A stretch of DNA of 64,000 nt from Ilyonectria destructans (lineage: Eukaryota > Ascomycota > Sordariomycetes > Hypocreales > Nectriaceae), in contig JAHEWK010000012.1 in the NCBI GenBank assembly GCA_020740775.1, positions 930,001-994,000 on the forward strand. The letters are read 5' to 3'. Position 1 is the stretch's first letter, and each line of letters opens with the position of its first letter. Below are positions 12,034 to 21,700 of this stretch, in pieces. The position numbers were made by a program, and so were the translations under genes. A model generated the notes under the pieces. The model had not been told where the DNA came from. It ran no database searches and worked only from the letters and a program-made list of their open reading frames with translations.

Positions 12034-13371
12034 TCAATCATTCTTCTTCAAGTCGAAATAGATGATGGTTGCTGCCACAGCCAGATTCAGTGGCATAGGG
12101 TCCCTGCGATGAGCAGACAGAAATTTCTGAAGCATCCGTAACATCTCACGAGGCACCTTCAAGACAGCCAGTGGCGGCCATTGCAGCATGTAGTGCGTGT
12201 CCACCGATGCCTCCCGATAGAGGCAACCCACATTTGGCTGACGGCTTCCTTTGGGCGATGGGAGACGGGAGCCGTATGGAACAGGGCTAAGACCTTTCAG
12301 GGACCGACGATGCTCACGCCCAAGAAATACCCAAGCTTCCGCCCTCGCATCCTTGTCACTGGTCCCCTTTTCCGGTGTGTCGTATTCGATGAGATTTTTG
12401 ATAGTCCCGATAACCGTAGGGACCAGGCACTTCTCATGCCAAATCAAATTCCCCGCGCACAGCTTTGATCCAGGTTCCGTCTTGAATTGGACCCCAGTTG
12501 CATCATCAAGCAACTTGACGACCTTTGATCCAACACCACCAGTCTTGCCCGGGCTCATGTAGACGTCTGCTAGCAAACGAGCCGAGAATCCCACAAACGC
12601 TCGAGAGAAGGACACGCTATTCGAGAATGGCTTTTCCACTGCAAGTCGAGCCTCCGCAGTAGTTTGGGTCCCAGACGAACTCATCATCGAACAAGCCCTG
12701 GTGACGACCCAAAATGTTCCCATCGTCTCGGTCAGGATCCGGATTGCTTCAGGTGGACTCGACGAGAAGGATCGATTGTTGGCCGCGTCGCCCATACCCT
12801 TCTCCCAGATTCGCATGTCGTAGGGACCAAGCGTGGCAACCTCTACAGGGTCCCCATCCTCGTTGTTCATTCCCACCGCTACCGGTACTTTTATACCTGG
12901 TAAATTTGCCTTTTCCTGAGCCATCTCCTGGTCCACGATCCTGCGGGGCGGCTGGACGGCATCCTCATCGGCTGTGTCATCGTCTTGGCTTTCGATGATG
13001 CGATCCTCTTCAGCTTTCTGGTTGGTATTGGGTGTGTCTTTCTGTCGTTTCTTAGTGCGGCCGTTCTCATCGTCGGAACTTTCGTTGGACTCGCTGGTCG
13101 ACTCATCCTCTGAAGATTCGCTCCCGGACGAGTTGTTCGTGGCAGACTGGGTGCCTCGTAGGGTGCCGGTCAGACGAGAAATCAGCGTCTGGGTTGTCTG
13201 GGGTGCCTTGTGTCTCTGCCCTCGTGGAAGCTTCGTTCGCACGGGGGCCTTTGTTGCCTTCTTTGCTTCCTTCTTTGCTTTGCCTTTGTCAGACGGCTGG
13301 GGCCGCTTCCGTTTGTTGGCGTTGGGCTTTATTAACCCCGAGCCGCCTTCTCCAGTCTTTCGTCCTTCCAT
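12034..13371 (-). CDS. Hypothetical protein, upstream half of an interrupted frame
   Basis: A 445-residue frame from ATG 13371 (context CAACATGG) to TGA 12034. An in-frame ATG at 13722 would add 117 residues of leader-like composition, so 13371 is preferred. The first 120 residues are Lys/Arg-rich (KRKRPQ, KGKAKKEAKKATK) with likely nuclear localisation signals. A Ser/Glu/Asp-rich acidic stretch follows (SESSEDESTSESNESSDDE), then a globular region of about 250 residues. No domain is recognised. The frame stays open for 64 codons beyond the TGA and into the 518-codon frame. A 123-nt GTGAGA...CCAG interval (12149-12027) could remove the stop in frame, but I see no convincing branch point and it would delete 41 codons of protein-like sequence. 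Confidence 0.55.
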   Translation of the reverse strand: MEGRKTGEGGSGLIKPNANKRKRPQPSDKGKAKKEAKKATKAPVRTKLPRGQRHKAPQTTQTLISRLTGTLRGTQSATNNSSGSESSEDESTSESNESSDDENGRTKKRQKDTPNTNQKAEEDRIIESQDDDTADEDAVQPPRRIVDQEMAQEKANLPGIKVPVAVGMNNEDGDPVEVATLGPYDMRIWEKGMGDAANNRSFSSSPPEAIRILTETMGTFWVVTRACSMMSSSGTQTTAEARLAVEKPFSNSVSFSRAFVGFSARLLADVYMSPGKTGGVGSKVVKLLDDATGVQFKTEPGSKLCAGNLIWHEKCLVPTVIGTIKNLIEYDTPEKGTSDKDARAEAWVFLGREHRRSLKGLSPVPYGSRLPSPKGSRQPNVGCLYREASVDTHYMLQWPPLAVLKVPREMLRMLQKFLSAHRRDPMPLNLAVAATIIYFDLKKND

Positions 13372-13812
13372 GTTGAACGGTTGTCTCAAAGGTATGGATG
13401 TTGGATGTTGGAGGGTGCGATAAGGTGTTGGTATGGTCGAGTTGCTATGGTGGGTGGTGATTCTGCTCCAGGGCCCAGACAAAGAAGGAGCTGCCACGAG
13501 AGGCTTGGGACCTGAATAGAATAATAAAGAAGAGAAATTATAAGAAGAGGCTCTAATAATAGAGGTTCCCCGTCCTTGAGGTCTCACGCCAGAAGGTGGC
13601 GTGGTGTTGTGTGGTCGCACTGGGGAGGGTTGGTGGTCGAGCTCGTGCGAAAGGAGGGATTGAAAGGTGAGGGTTCTCGTTAATTTCTCCAAACAGGGAA
13701 GGAAATTCGCCCGTCGGTTCATAAGATATTTCAGAGCAAACACCAACCAGTATCAAAAACAAGCTACATATTACACGTTAGACCCCATCTTCACTCCAGT
13801 TTCCTTCTCTCG

Positions 13813-13893
13813 GTCACTTGGCTTTCAGTGGAATAGCATCCTTGTATCAGACTCCATCACCATCTGACGTCTCGTGTCTGAATATTCAGCTCT
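13813..13893. repeat. Right inverted repeat and 20-bp direct repeat
   Basis: GTCACTTGGCT at 13813-13823 is the exact inverse of 9680-9690, and 13874-13893 is the second perfect copy of the 20-bp direct repeat with the palindromic core. Another TCACTTGG follows at 13892-13899. The direct repeat is about 500 bp upstream of ATG 13371. Confidence 0.75.
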
Positions 13894-14820
13894 CACTTGG
13901 TGGGACTTTTGGATTAGGACTTTAGGTTAAAATGATTTTTCAATCTCAAAAAGTTAATAAACTATTGAAGTCAAGGCACTTGTTTTGCGTAGTGTTGGGA
14001 AAGTTAGGTTGTGAAGACTTGAACTCTCAAGTCGGCCCTCCATGTGACCCTTAGAGACGAGACGCAACCCGCCACGACTCATCTATGCTGTCGGCACTAA
14101 ATAACACGGGAGTGTTAATGTTTGTCTTTTTGAAGAGGGGTTGACGGTATTTTATTAAGAATTAAGTGGTTTTTGTGCAGAGTGTCATGCAACCAGGTTG
14201 CCAACCTCTTCCTCAAGCTGCCCTACCATCTTCCATCCTCTTGTTGAACCGCGAGTGACCTTGCGTGAGGTAGCCACGTCGGTTCAACTATCAATACAAA
14301 AATAGGGTTTAAAGGTATCTTTGGATTCTGTCAACCACTCATCTAATAACCGCTCGGCTCGTAATTCCCGAGATCCTGCAATGATAGGTCGTCTTCACTC
14401 AATGATTGCGGTACCTACGTTGAACATTACTGCTCCCACGTCAAAGGTACAGAGCAAAGAAGAGAGAAACAGTTAATAAGCAAAAGGTCGTAAAGCTCGG
14501 TGAAGAAGTCAAGACACTCCATTCACAATTGGGATTGAGATTCAATGGTCGGGGCGCTGGCCCAACGGATGCACTTCATCAACTTCGCGCAGTCCTTATT
14601 GGCACTTAGAGGGTCTTATGTAAGGTGTGTTTAGTGGTTTATGGTATGGTAGCCAGGGGATTTTAGCTCCTATCTGCAGGGAATTTCCAACCGCGGTCGC
14701 TCGTGGTCGCACGCCTGCCCCCTCCAGCCACCTGCCCGCAACCCAACCAACACATCATCAACACCACCACATCAACAGCATCAACCAGCAGCAAAAAGAT
14801 ATCGAGCGAACGCTCTTTTG
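13894..14820. other. AT-rich gene-free stretch beside the cassette
   Basis: No open frame of note. The composition is AT-richer than the flanks, and the frames carry stop codons throughout, as in an old decayed repeat. I could not find matching terminal repeats to define an LTR or other element. Confidence 0.4.
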
Positions 14821-14910
14821 CGACCACGCCAGGAGTCGAACCTGGAATCTCTAGAGAAGTGGAAATCGGTGAGCCGAAATCTAGCGCCTTAACCATTAGG
14901 CCACGCGGCC
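14821..14910 (-). tRNA. tRNA-Arg(TCG) with a 17-nt intron
   Basis: Read on the minus strand, the acceptor GGCCGCG (14910-14904) pairs with CGTGGTC at the 3' end with two G-U pairs. The D arm is GCC...GGC, the anticodon stem CTAGA/TCTAG, and the T arm CCAGG-TTCGACT-CCTGG. The anticodon TCG is at 14877-14875, followed by G37 and a 17-nt intron (14873-14857) at the canonical position. It decodes CGA arginine codons. The intron is removed by tRNA endonuclease, not the spliceosome. Confidence 0.93.
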
Positions 14911-15450
14911 GATGGGAAGTGTCGAGAGTATCACCAACTATGGGTGTGTGGATTGCGGAGTTGTGCGCCAGAGTGGAGACCAACCCTAACCAACCAGCGC
15001 CGCTGTATTTTGCCATTACGTCTTCAGTGTAAAAACAACTAAATAAGTTTCCTAGATTGTGCGCCCCGTCAATTGTGAGGGGAGGGGGCAGATGGATGCC
15101 GTGACCGTATATGCGTTGTAGCACAGAGAGTGGTACCAACTCACCCAGCCATCCTGGCTCTTGAGACAACTGCCGAGAATGCCACATTGAGTCCTGGGAA
15201 ATGAATCTGTGTGGAAAGGTAGTGTAGATGGCTACGCTAGTTGATGATCATGCATTGCGGTATGCTCTTATCTTACAGGCCAAGAGCAGTGTCCGGCCAA
15301 ATGAAGGTGCTTATGCCAAAGGTTGTTTTAAATTACGTAGCTACAGCCTTGTCTCAGTCTAGACGTCAATCCAACGTCAGCCCCCTCTCCAGCTTTGATG
15401 CCCTCCATCGTGGGCAACACACACCTTGGGAAACGCAATTAACCGTCGAG
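14911..15450. other. P450 upstream region
   Basis: Holds the 5' flanks of the divergent tRNA-Arg and P450 genes. The P450 frame is open upstream to 15241, but that part lacks protein-like character and would precede the membrane anchor, so it is treated as leader. Confidence 0.45.
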
Positions 15451-17272
15451 ATGAGCGCCCCAATCCTACTAGCTCTCATTGTAGGACTCGTCGCTCTTCC
15501 AATCTACTACATCTGGTGCCTCGTCTCCAATTACTCAATTGCGAAACGTATCGGCTTGCGCACCGTCATCGTCCCGGGGAATCTGACGAGTCCAGTTTGG
15601 CTGCTTCTGGGACCACGGCTGGCCGCCCTCGAGCGATGGCTAAACGGGGGACAAAATAGACTGTTGCGATATGGATGGCTCGGTTTTGACTTCAAGGAAA
15701 AGGCCCGTGTACACCTTGAAATGGGGGATGCCTTCGTTATCGTCACACCTGGGAAGAATTATGTGTATCTTGCCGACTCCGTCGCCATCAACCATGTCTT
15801 TCAGACCGAGCGCCGTGGTGACTATGTGCAACCGCACGAAGCAGTCGACATGTTGTCTATTTTTGGACCCAGCATTTCAACGGCAAGCTCCAACAATCTA
15901 GAGACTCGCAAACGTTGCTGACACTGATGAATAGGCCGAGGGCATCGACTGGCAGCGTCATCGTCGCGCTACGGCTGGGAGCTTCAACGAGCTTACCAAC
16001 AACATGGTCTGGACTGAATCTCTCCGCCAGTCTCACCAGATCCTGGAGACTTGTCTGGCTTGTGGGGACAGCGGTACGAACGCGATTGCGGACATTGCTC
16101 GGCAGTTCGCGTTGAATGTCCTGATGCGGGCAAGTTTTGGCAAAGCCTACGACTTTCAGTTTCCACCAGAGTCTCAGGACGCTATAGAAACTGCTCCGTC
16201 TGCCTTTTTTTTGTCTTCGAAGAGGGGCGAAATCATGGACTACCGCGAATCACTACAGCTCATTCTTAAGAACTGCATCTTGATCGTCGCCCTTGGACCA
16301 CGATTCCTAGAGAAATGGGGTGATATCAATAGCAAACTCTTGCTTCTCGGTCGGGCAACAAGATCATTTCGCCATCATCTTGACGCTATGTACGAGGAGA
16401 GTAGACTGGATGGCAAGCAGCAAGAGCTGCGGGCTAATTTGATGGCGTACTTAGTGAGATCGTCAACAGATGACAAGTTACTGACCCAAGAAGAAGTCAG
16501 GGGCAATATGTTTATATATGCATTCGCGGGGCATGATACCATGGCGCACGGGCTAGCTTTCACCTTGGTCTTGATGGCCGCACACCCGGAAGTACAGGAC
16601 TGGATTCGCGAAGAATTGCAAGCAGTGTTGTCCGCTGAACATTCTGAATGGAGCTATGAGAGCTTCGGTAGGCTGAAAAGAACTCTTTCTGTGCAGGTAA
16701 GGAGTCATTTCCTTTGGAACAGGCGTGGTGAATTATCTTATGCTGACAGCCGGTTTCGCTAACGTTTTCTGACGCAGTATGAGACTATGCGGCTCTTCAA
16801 TCCAATCGCAGGCCTGATGAAGGGCACCCCGAAGACGAGACCGGCACAGCTTCCTCTCAGTGATGGCCGCACCGTGACTCTCCCAGCCGACACGCCGCTT
16901 TGCCTCAACATAAATGGTCTCCATGCACATCCGAAGTACTGGGGCTCTGATGCCGAGCAATGGCGTCCATCTAGATGGATCACCACCGACGAGAAAGGCG
17001 AGGAGCAGTTGATCGTGCCGGAAAAGGGATCCTTTATCGCGTGGTCGGACGGCATGCGAGGATGCCCGGGAAAGAAGTTTGCCCATGTTGAGCACGTGGC
17101 GGCCATGGCGGAATTGTTCAGGGACCACAGAGTCTCGCCGGTTCTAGAAGAGGGGGAGACGGCAGAGGAAGCGAATGCGAGGATTGAGAATGTTGCGAGG
17201 GACGCAGCAGCTGTGCTGAATGTACAGATGAAGCATCCTGAACGGGCGAGGGTTGTTTGGAACAGAGTGTAG
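15451..17272 (+). CDS. Cytochrome P450 monooxygenase
   Basis: Three exons: 15451-15882, 15935-16696 and 16778-17272; 562 residues. The first intron (52 nt) is GC-AG: ACG|GCAAGC...AATAG|GCC, with TGCTGAC as branch point. It restores the conserved FGPSIST-AEGIDWQRHRR helix-C region, and no GT donor does so. The second intron (81 nt) is GTAAGG...GCAG. An N-terminal hydrophobic anchor (residues 4-28) targets the ER membrane. The I-helix AGHDT is at 342-346, the K-helix ExxR at 400-403, the PERF-like WRPSRW follows, and the heme signature WSDGMRGCPG has its cysteine ligand at 494. All key residues are intact, so it should be an active heme monooxygenase. The family and substrate are not recognised, and there is no biosynthetic cluster around it. 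Confidence 0.9.
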
Positions 17273-18118
17273 CATGGTTCTCATACTCAGAATCAAGTGG
17301 AGCGAGAAACCTTTAGTTTATGTTATCGAGTGGTGAGTGGATATAACTTCAAGGCACTTGGTTAGATTCGGATTCTTATGCTTTAACTCTCCGTGTTCAT
17401 GCATAGACGTAACTGAAATCGAATCTCAAAAGATTTCCTATTGCAGCTGAACGTGAAGGTATATCTTCAAGTTTAGGACTCAGTGGTCTAGGGTCACTAG
17501 GCAACCAGGCGAAGTAATTCCCCGTGCTGAAAGAATCCTATCTACAATACAAGCACAGAAGGTGTACGAGTCCGACCCAAGCTATCTCTATCCAGCGACA
17601 GATTACTACGCCAGGTTGGCGAAGAAGGCAACGCTACCAAGAAGAAATTAGAATAACTACTAGTATTGTTTCTAGAAGCGAATCGTCGCAATTAATGAAT
17701 GCTTGTAGCTGTGATAGAAGTTTATGTGAATAATTAAGTGAGTACTAGATTGTGTATCAATATCAGTCCAGATAGCTGCACTATGTTTCAGCTCTAGTTA
17801 CCCTTGCGATAGGCAAGCGCTTCGTATGTTATTTTCACTGTAGCCAAGGATATAAACTCAAATAACAGAGACCCCAAGATAGTGAGTACGTGTAACGATG
17901 GTGGTTGGGCAGTCACTTACAATATCTATCGTGATTGTAGGGTAAGTGACGACAAACGAGTTAAAGAGTTCGTCGTGAAGTTCATTCTCTTGTTAGTGGT
18001 ATCGATATAAGATAGGAAATACAATCAATGCCCGGTTGATTCATAAACCCATGTCCAGCATGTGCCATCCCAACTAGAACCCATGTAAACCACACCGAAA
18101 CTCCCAGCGTCTGATCCC
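17273..18118. other. AT-rich intergenic region
   Basis: The 3' flanks of the convergent P450 and CAP genes. Many stop codons in all frames; no RNA gene or element seen. Confidence 0.5.
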
Positions 18119-18724
18119 TTATACCCAGAATAGCACACATCCCAGCACCATCAGTAGCATAACACCAATCCTCGGCTTATAGACCGCGCCCTCGCCCTCT
18201 TGTGCCTGGACCTCCTCCTTGAACGCCCCGATGACATTCCCTCGCGGCCAGTACTCGCACACGAGATACCAGCCGCTCTCGCCGCACAGCCGCCGGCCGC
18301 ACCCCACGTCGGTCGTGTCCTTCCACACGAGCTGCGTGAAGTGCCCCGTGCCGTGGCTGAACTTGCCGCGCTTGAAGTTGTACTCGTCGCGCTCGTTGCC
18401 CCACGCCTCGACGCTGGCCGTCGCGTTGGGGTACCCGATGGCGAGATTCTCGCCGTACGGCCCGCCCGAGTGCTCGAACGCGCAGTCGTTGTCGTCGAGG
18501 TAGTCGGCCGCGAAGTCCTCCAGCGTCTCGTTCCACGTCAGCGCCGTGGCGTTGTGCTCGCTGCGGTAGAAGTTGGTGCTGTTGAGGATGGCCGACGTGA
18601 AGGTCTTGTCTTGCTTCCACTCAGGGACGTTGGAGGGGATGGCGGCGGGGACGGTGACGGTGACTACCTCCGCGGCACTGAGGCCCACGAGGGTGAGGAC
18701 GAGACACAAACACGGTGATCTCAT
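18119..18724 (-). CDS. Secreted CAP/PR-1 (SCP) domain protein
   Basis: Single exon of 201 residues from ATG 18724, which directly begins a signal peptide (MRSPCLCLVLTLVGLSAAE); an ATG at 18748 would put eight polar residues before it. The CAP domain covers about residues 40-170 and contains both family signatures: GHFTQLVWKDTTDVGCG and YLVCEYWPRGNVIG. The HSGGPYGENLAIGY segment supplies cavity residues. Family members are extracellular and some (yeast Pry proteins) bind sterols or fatty acids; fungal ones are often wall proteins or effectors. The C-terminus has a second hydrophobic stretch (IGVMLLMVLGCVLFWV) suggesting a GPI anchor or membrane tail. Third-position GC is very high, unlike the AT-rich surroundings. 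Confidence 0.88.
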   Translation of the reverse strand: MRSPCLCLVLTLVGLSAAEVVTVTVPAAIPSNVPEWKQDKTFTSAILNSTNFYRSEHNATALTWNETLEDFAADYLDDNDCAFEHSGGPYGENLAIGYPNATASVEAWGNERDEYNFKRGKFSHGTGHFTQLVWKDTTDVGCGRRLCGESGWYLVCEYWPRGNVIGAFKEEVQAQEGEGAVYKPRIGVMLLMVLGCVLFWV

Positions 18725-21700
18725 GGTGGGTTCGTGATGCGTCGACAAAGCGTCCGACTAGGTCGTTACACAATGATCACACTCGCGTTGCGCAGGCGGT
18801 TGGAACAAGACCCAAGGATTTGCAATTTGCTTTCTACACTCGGTCGCCCTCAGCTTGAAGAACATCAGCTCGACCATCCTGCCCTCGCCAAAGGGCAGAT
18901 CAACGAAACAAATACAGCGCGTAGAAATGTTTCAAACCAGCTTCATGTTTTTTGGCGCTGGGCCTGGACGAATGACGTAGGCCGCTGACCTGGGCATGGA
19001 GGGGCACATGGCCGCCAACTGGGCGGCCCCGTGGTCGACTGGCGGGCGTCAAACCTGGGCAGGGCAATGATCATTTGGGCGCTACGTCTACGAGCGATTG
19101 TCTCTGCGAATCCCTTTCACAATACTTGTTCAAAGCATCACACATTCTTTGTTGTTGCGCGACGCCGACATCCACGCCCTAGTGCCCTGGAGCTTAGTCG
19201 GAGCTTGGAAACTGGCGGGGTCGCACCGCGGGGCACGGCGACCTCCACAGCCCACAACGCCGAGTGCGGTGCCTGACTTTGGATGCAAGTCAGGGCGTTT
19301 CACCTTTAGCTTCAATGGATTCCGGGACGGCGCAGAGTAAATTTGGTGGGTGGTATTTGTGGCATTGCCTTTCTCCTGCGAATGCCGGCTGGGCGTGCCA
19401 AGGGTTGCTGGCGGTCATCATGGCTGAATATCTCCGTCAGTTCAAAGCCTCAAGTCGCACAGTAAAGCCTGGAGTCTAGACAATCAATCACCCCTGGCAC
19501 GGTGCAAAACGGTGCAGAGAAATGTGAGTCACCTCTCCTGGTTCTAGAAGCCCTCTCGTCACACGGCTCCACCAGCGACTGCGCAGCGCTGGACCTCCCT
19601 CCTGGCCTGCTTCAGTATGCACGCCCTCTGCCACTAAAGCGCGGCATCAAGCCATAGGCTCACCCCAAGGCCTCTTTCACGCCGCCAAGTTCTAGAATTG
19701 CCAGCCACGTATCGCCCAATTCCAAGTTTCAGGGTCTCGCGTTGCGGATCATTGCTCTTCGCATCAAGTGCCGCATGCGGAATGTTTGTCGCCTGTTGAT
19801 CACCGTCGGTTAACCTGCGTTTTGCCCCCCGAAAGGCCCGGCTCGGATGCTGTAGGCAACCCCCAAAATTGGCTATCCCACCCTAAAACCGACATATCTG
19901 GACATTCAATGATATTTGCCGACCAGACAATTGATCGCAGGTACGTCAGTTGTGTCGCCGATCCTGCCCGACCGAGCGAGATGGCAAAAGCCAACAACTC
20001 AATTCTGAATTCGGCGGCATTTGTCGGCAAAACCGCATTGCCGCCCTGGCATCTTTCCAAGCCGTGTTGTATCACTTCCACAGCCCCATTAGTCGCCACC
20101 AACCACAGTCGTCGCAATAATACGAGATTCCCACTCTAGGGAACCAAGTGGTCTTACGCCTTCTGTTGACAACCACCCATAAACTGTTCGACCCTGATCA
20201 TCCCACGCTAGATCTTGTGTCGGTTCCTGCTAAACTACAGTACGCACACGGAGCCAGGATGAACCTCCGAACCCCGGTTTCCCAAGCTATTTGCGCCGCC
20301 ACCTCGCCACCAACAATCCCATCGATTGGACTGGGCCGGCTGTCACTCTGACGTCTGGTGGAGCCCGAGGGCTTTCTGTTACTCAACAATGGCCGACGGC
20401 CTCATGCAATGAACTGGAGACTCAAATCTCAAACCATTGCTCGTTTGCCGGGGCTTAGCCGCGCAACTCAAAGACCAATCAACCAAATACGACCTCGCTC
20501 GAACCTCGTTCCTGTGCTGAATAATGCTCGAGTTTCATCGTCACATCGGGACGGTTCAGAAACAATCGCTGGCACTAGCCCGTACGGAACCTCTTCCGCC
20601 CCCGGAAACTCCACCTGCGCCTGAGGCTGTTCCGGATAACCCGCCCAGGCCAAATGACACACCGAGGGCGACACCAAACATCGTCGTGGCGTCAAGACCC
20701 CCATCCTTCGCCTCCCTTCGAGCTAGGAACCCACGGGCCGAGGCCTTCAGTGATCAAATGAACGTGTTTGTTGCGGCTCGAATAGTGCGCCACATGGCCC
20801 GCCGTTCATTGCGCAAGTCAGTCGAGGCGTGCGCCTGCAGAAGTCCCACGACATCGAGCGATATCGCATGTTGTCTCTCATGACTGACATGTCTCACTTA
20901 ATTCGCTCGTCTTGAATCAGTCGATATCCGCGTTTAATGCGCAGAGAAGTATCGTCGGCCTCGCCTTTATGACTTAATCAGTCCTCGCCGATGCATTTCG
21001 TGCATTGGCTGATCTTGCTTTTGTCCCGTCGTATGATCGAGGCGATGGGAGTGACGCTCTGGGCGATACCGTTCCAATCTAGCATATTGTAAATGCTCAT
21101 GCCCAGGCCAGGTTTCTTGCATCTGTCCACCTCTGAAGCAGCCTGGGATTGACTCGCGCCCGAAGCCTGTCGGTGACTGAGGCTATTGTTACGACAAGAC
21201 CAGCCACCACATTTGCTCGGTGCGTAGGCCCGGTTCGGCCAACTGCTAGCCCAGGGAACATGACTCTAGCGATAGCCTAGGGCGGCTGATGGCGTTGGAA
21301 CCGGGGAGACTTCTAGAGCCGCATTTGGTTTCTAAGCTCTGATTAATGGCATAGCCGATCCTCACACGACTGCCGGCCACGCTCTGGCAGACCCGTGATC
21401 AACCGGGGACGTCACTAAGAAAGGATTGGACTTGGCCGCCAATGGGAGGCTGCAACGACAGGCACATTGAGATTACGCTTTGTGGCCGCGAAGCTTGTTA
21501 CGGCCGTCAGGGGAGCTCTCGGGCCTAAGCAAACACTGTGATAACCGGAACCCGACCACGCGGTGACCTTGGTCGAGTCCAGCTGAGTCGACATCGCTTT
21601 GGCCCCATCCCCATGCAAGGATGATCCATTGATGCCAATCTCATTGACTTGGCTAAGAAGCTGACGCTCCGGTCAGTCCGGGCACTGTCCATCCCGTCTC

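Larger units (their letters stand above)
9659..13893. mobile_element. Repeat-bounded 4.2-kb cassette, possible mobile element
   Basis: The segment is bounded by two perfect 20-bp direct repeats and carries an 11-bp inverted pair just inside them. It contains a single intronless-looking minus-strand reading frame of unknown function, interrupted once. It separates the SmE promoter from the tRNA-Arg region. No transposase, reverse transcriptase, tyrosine recombinase or poly(A) tract was recognised. The structure fits an insertion with a target duplication or recombination sites, but two similar promoter elements would look the same. The annotation is tentative. Confidence 0.3.

Noticed and set aside
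9659..13893. LINE-mediated retrocopy explanation for the cassette
   Set aside because: The repeats fit a target duplication, but there is no poly(A)/poly(T) run at the expected 3' end next to 9680.
13894..14820. Possible LTR or decayed retroelement
   Set aside because: No matching terminal repeats, primer-binding site or polyprotein remnant could be shown.
15241..15450. Upstream in-frame extension of the P450
   Set aside because: It would place about 70 polar residues before the membrane anchor; the ATG at 15451 starts directly with the anchor.
18177..18620. 147-codon minus frame and 172-codon plus frame over the CAP gene
   Set aside because: Arg/Ala-rich shadow frames produced by high third-position GC in the CAP coding sequence.
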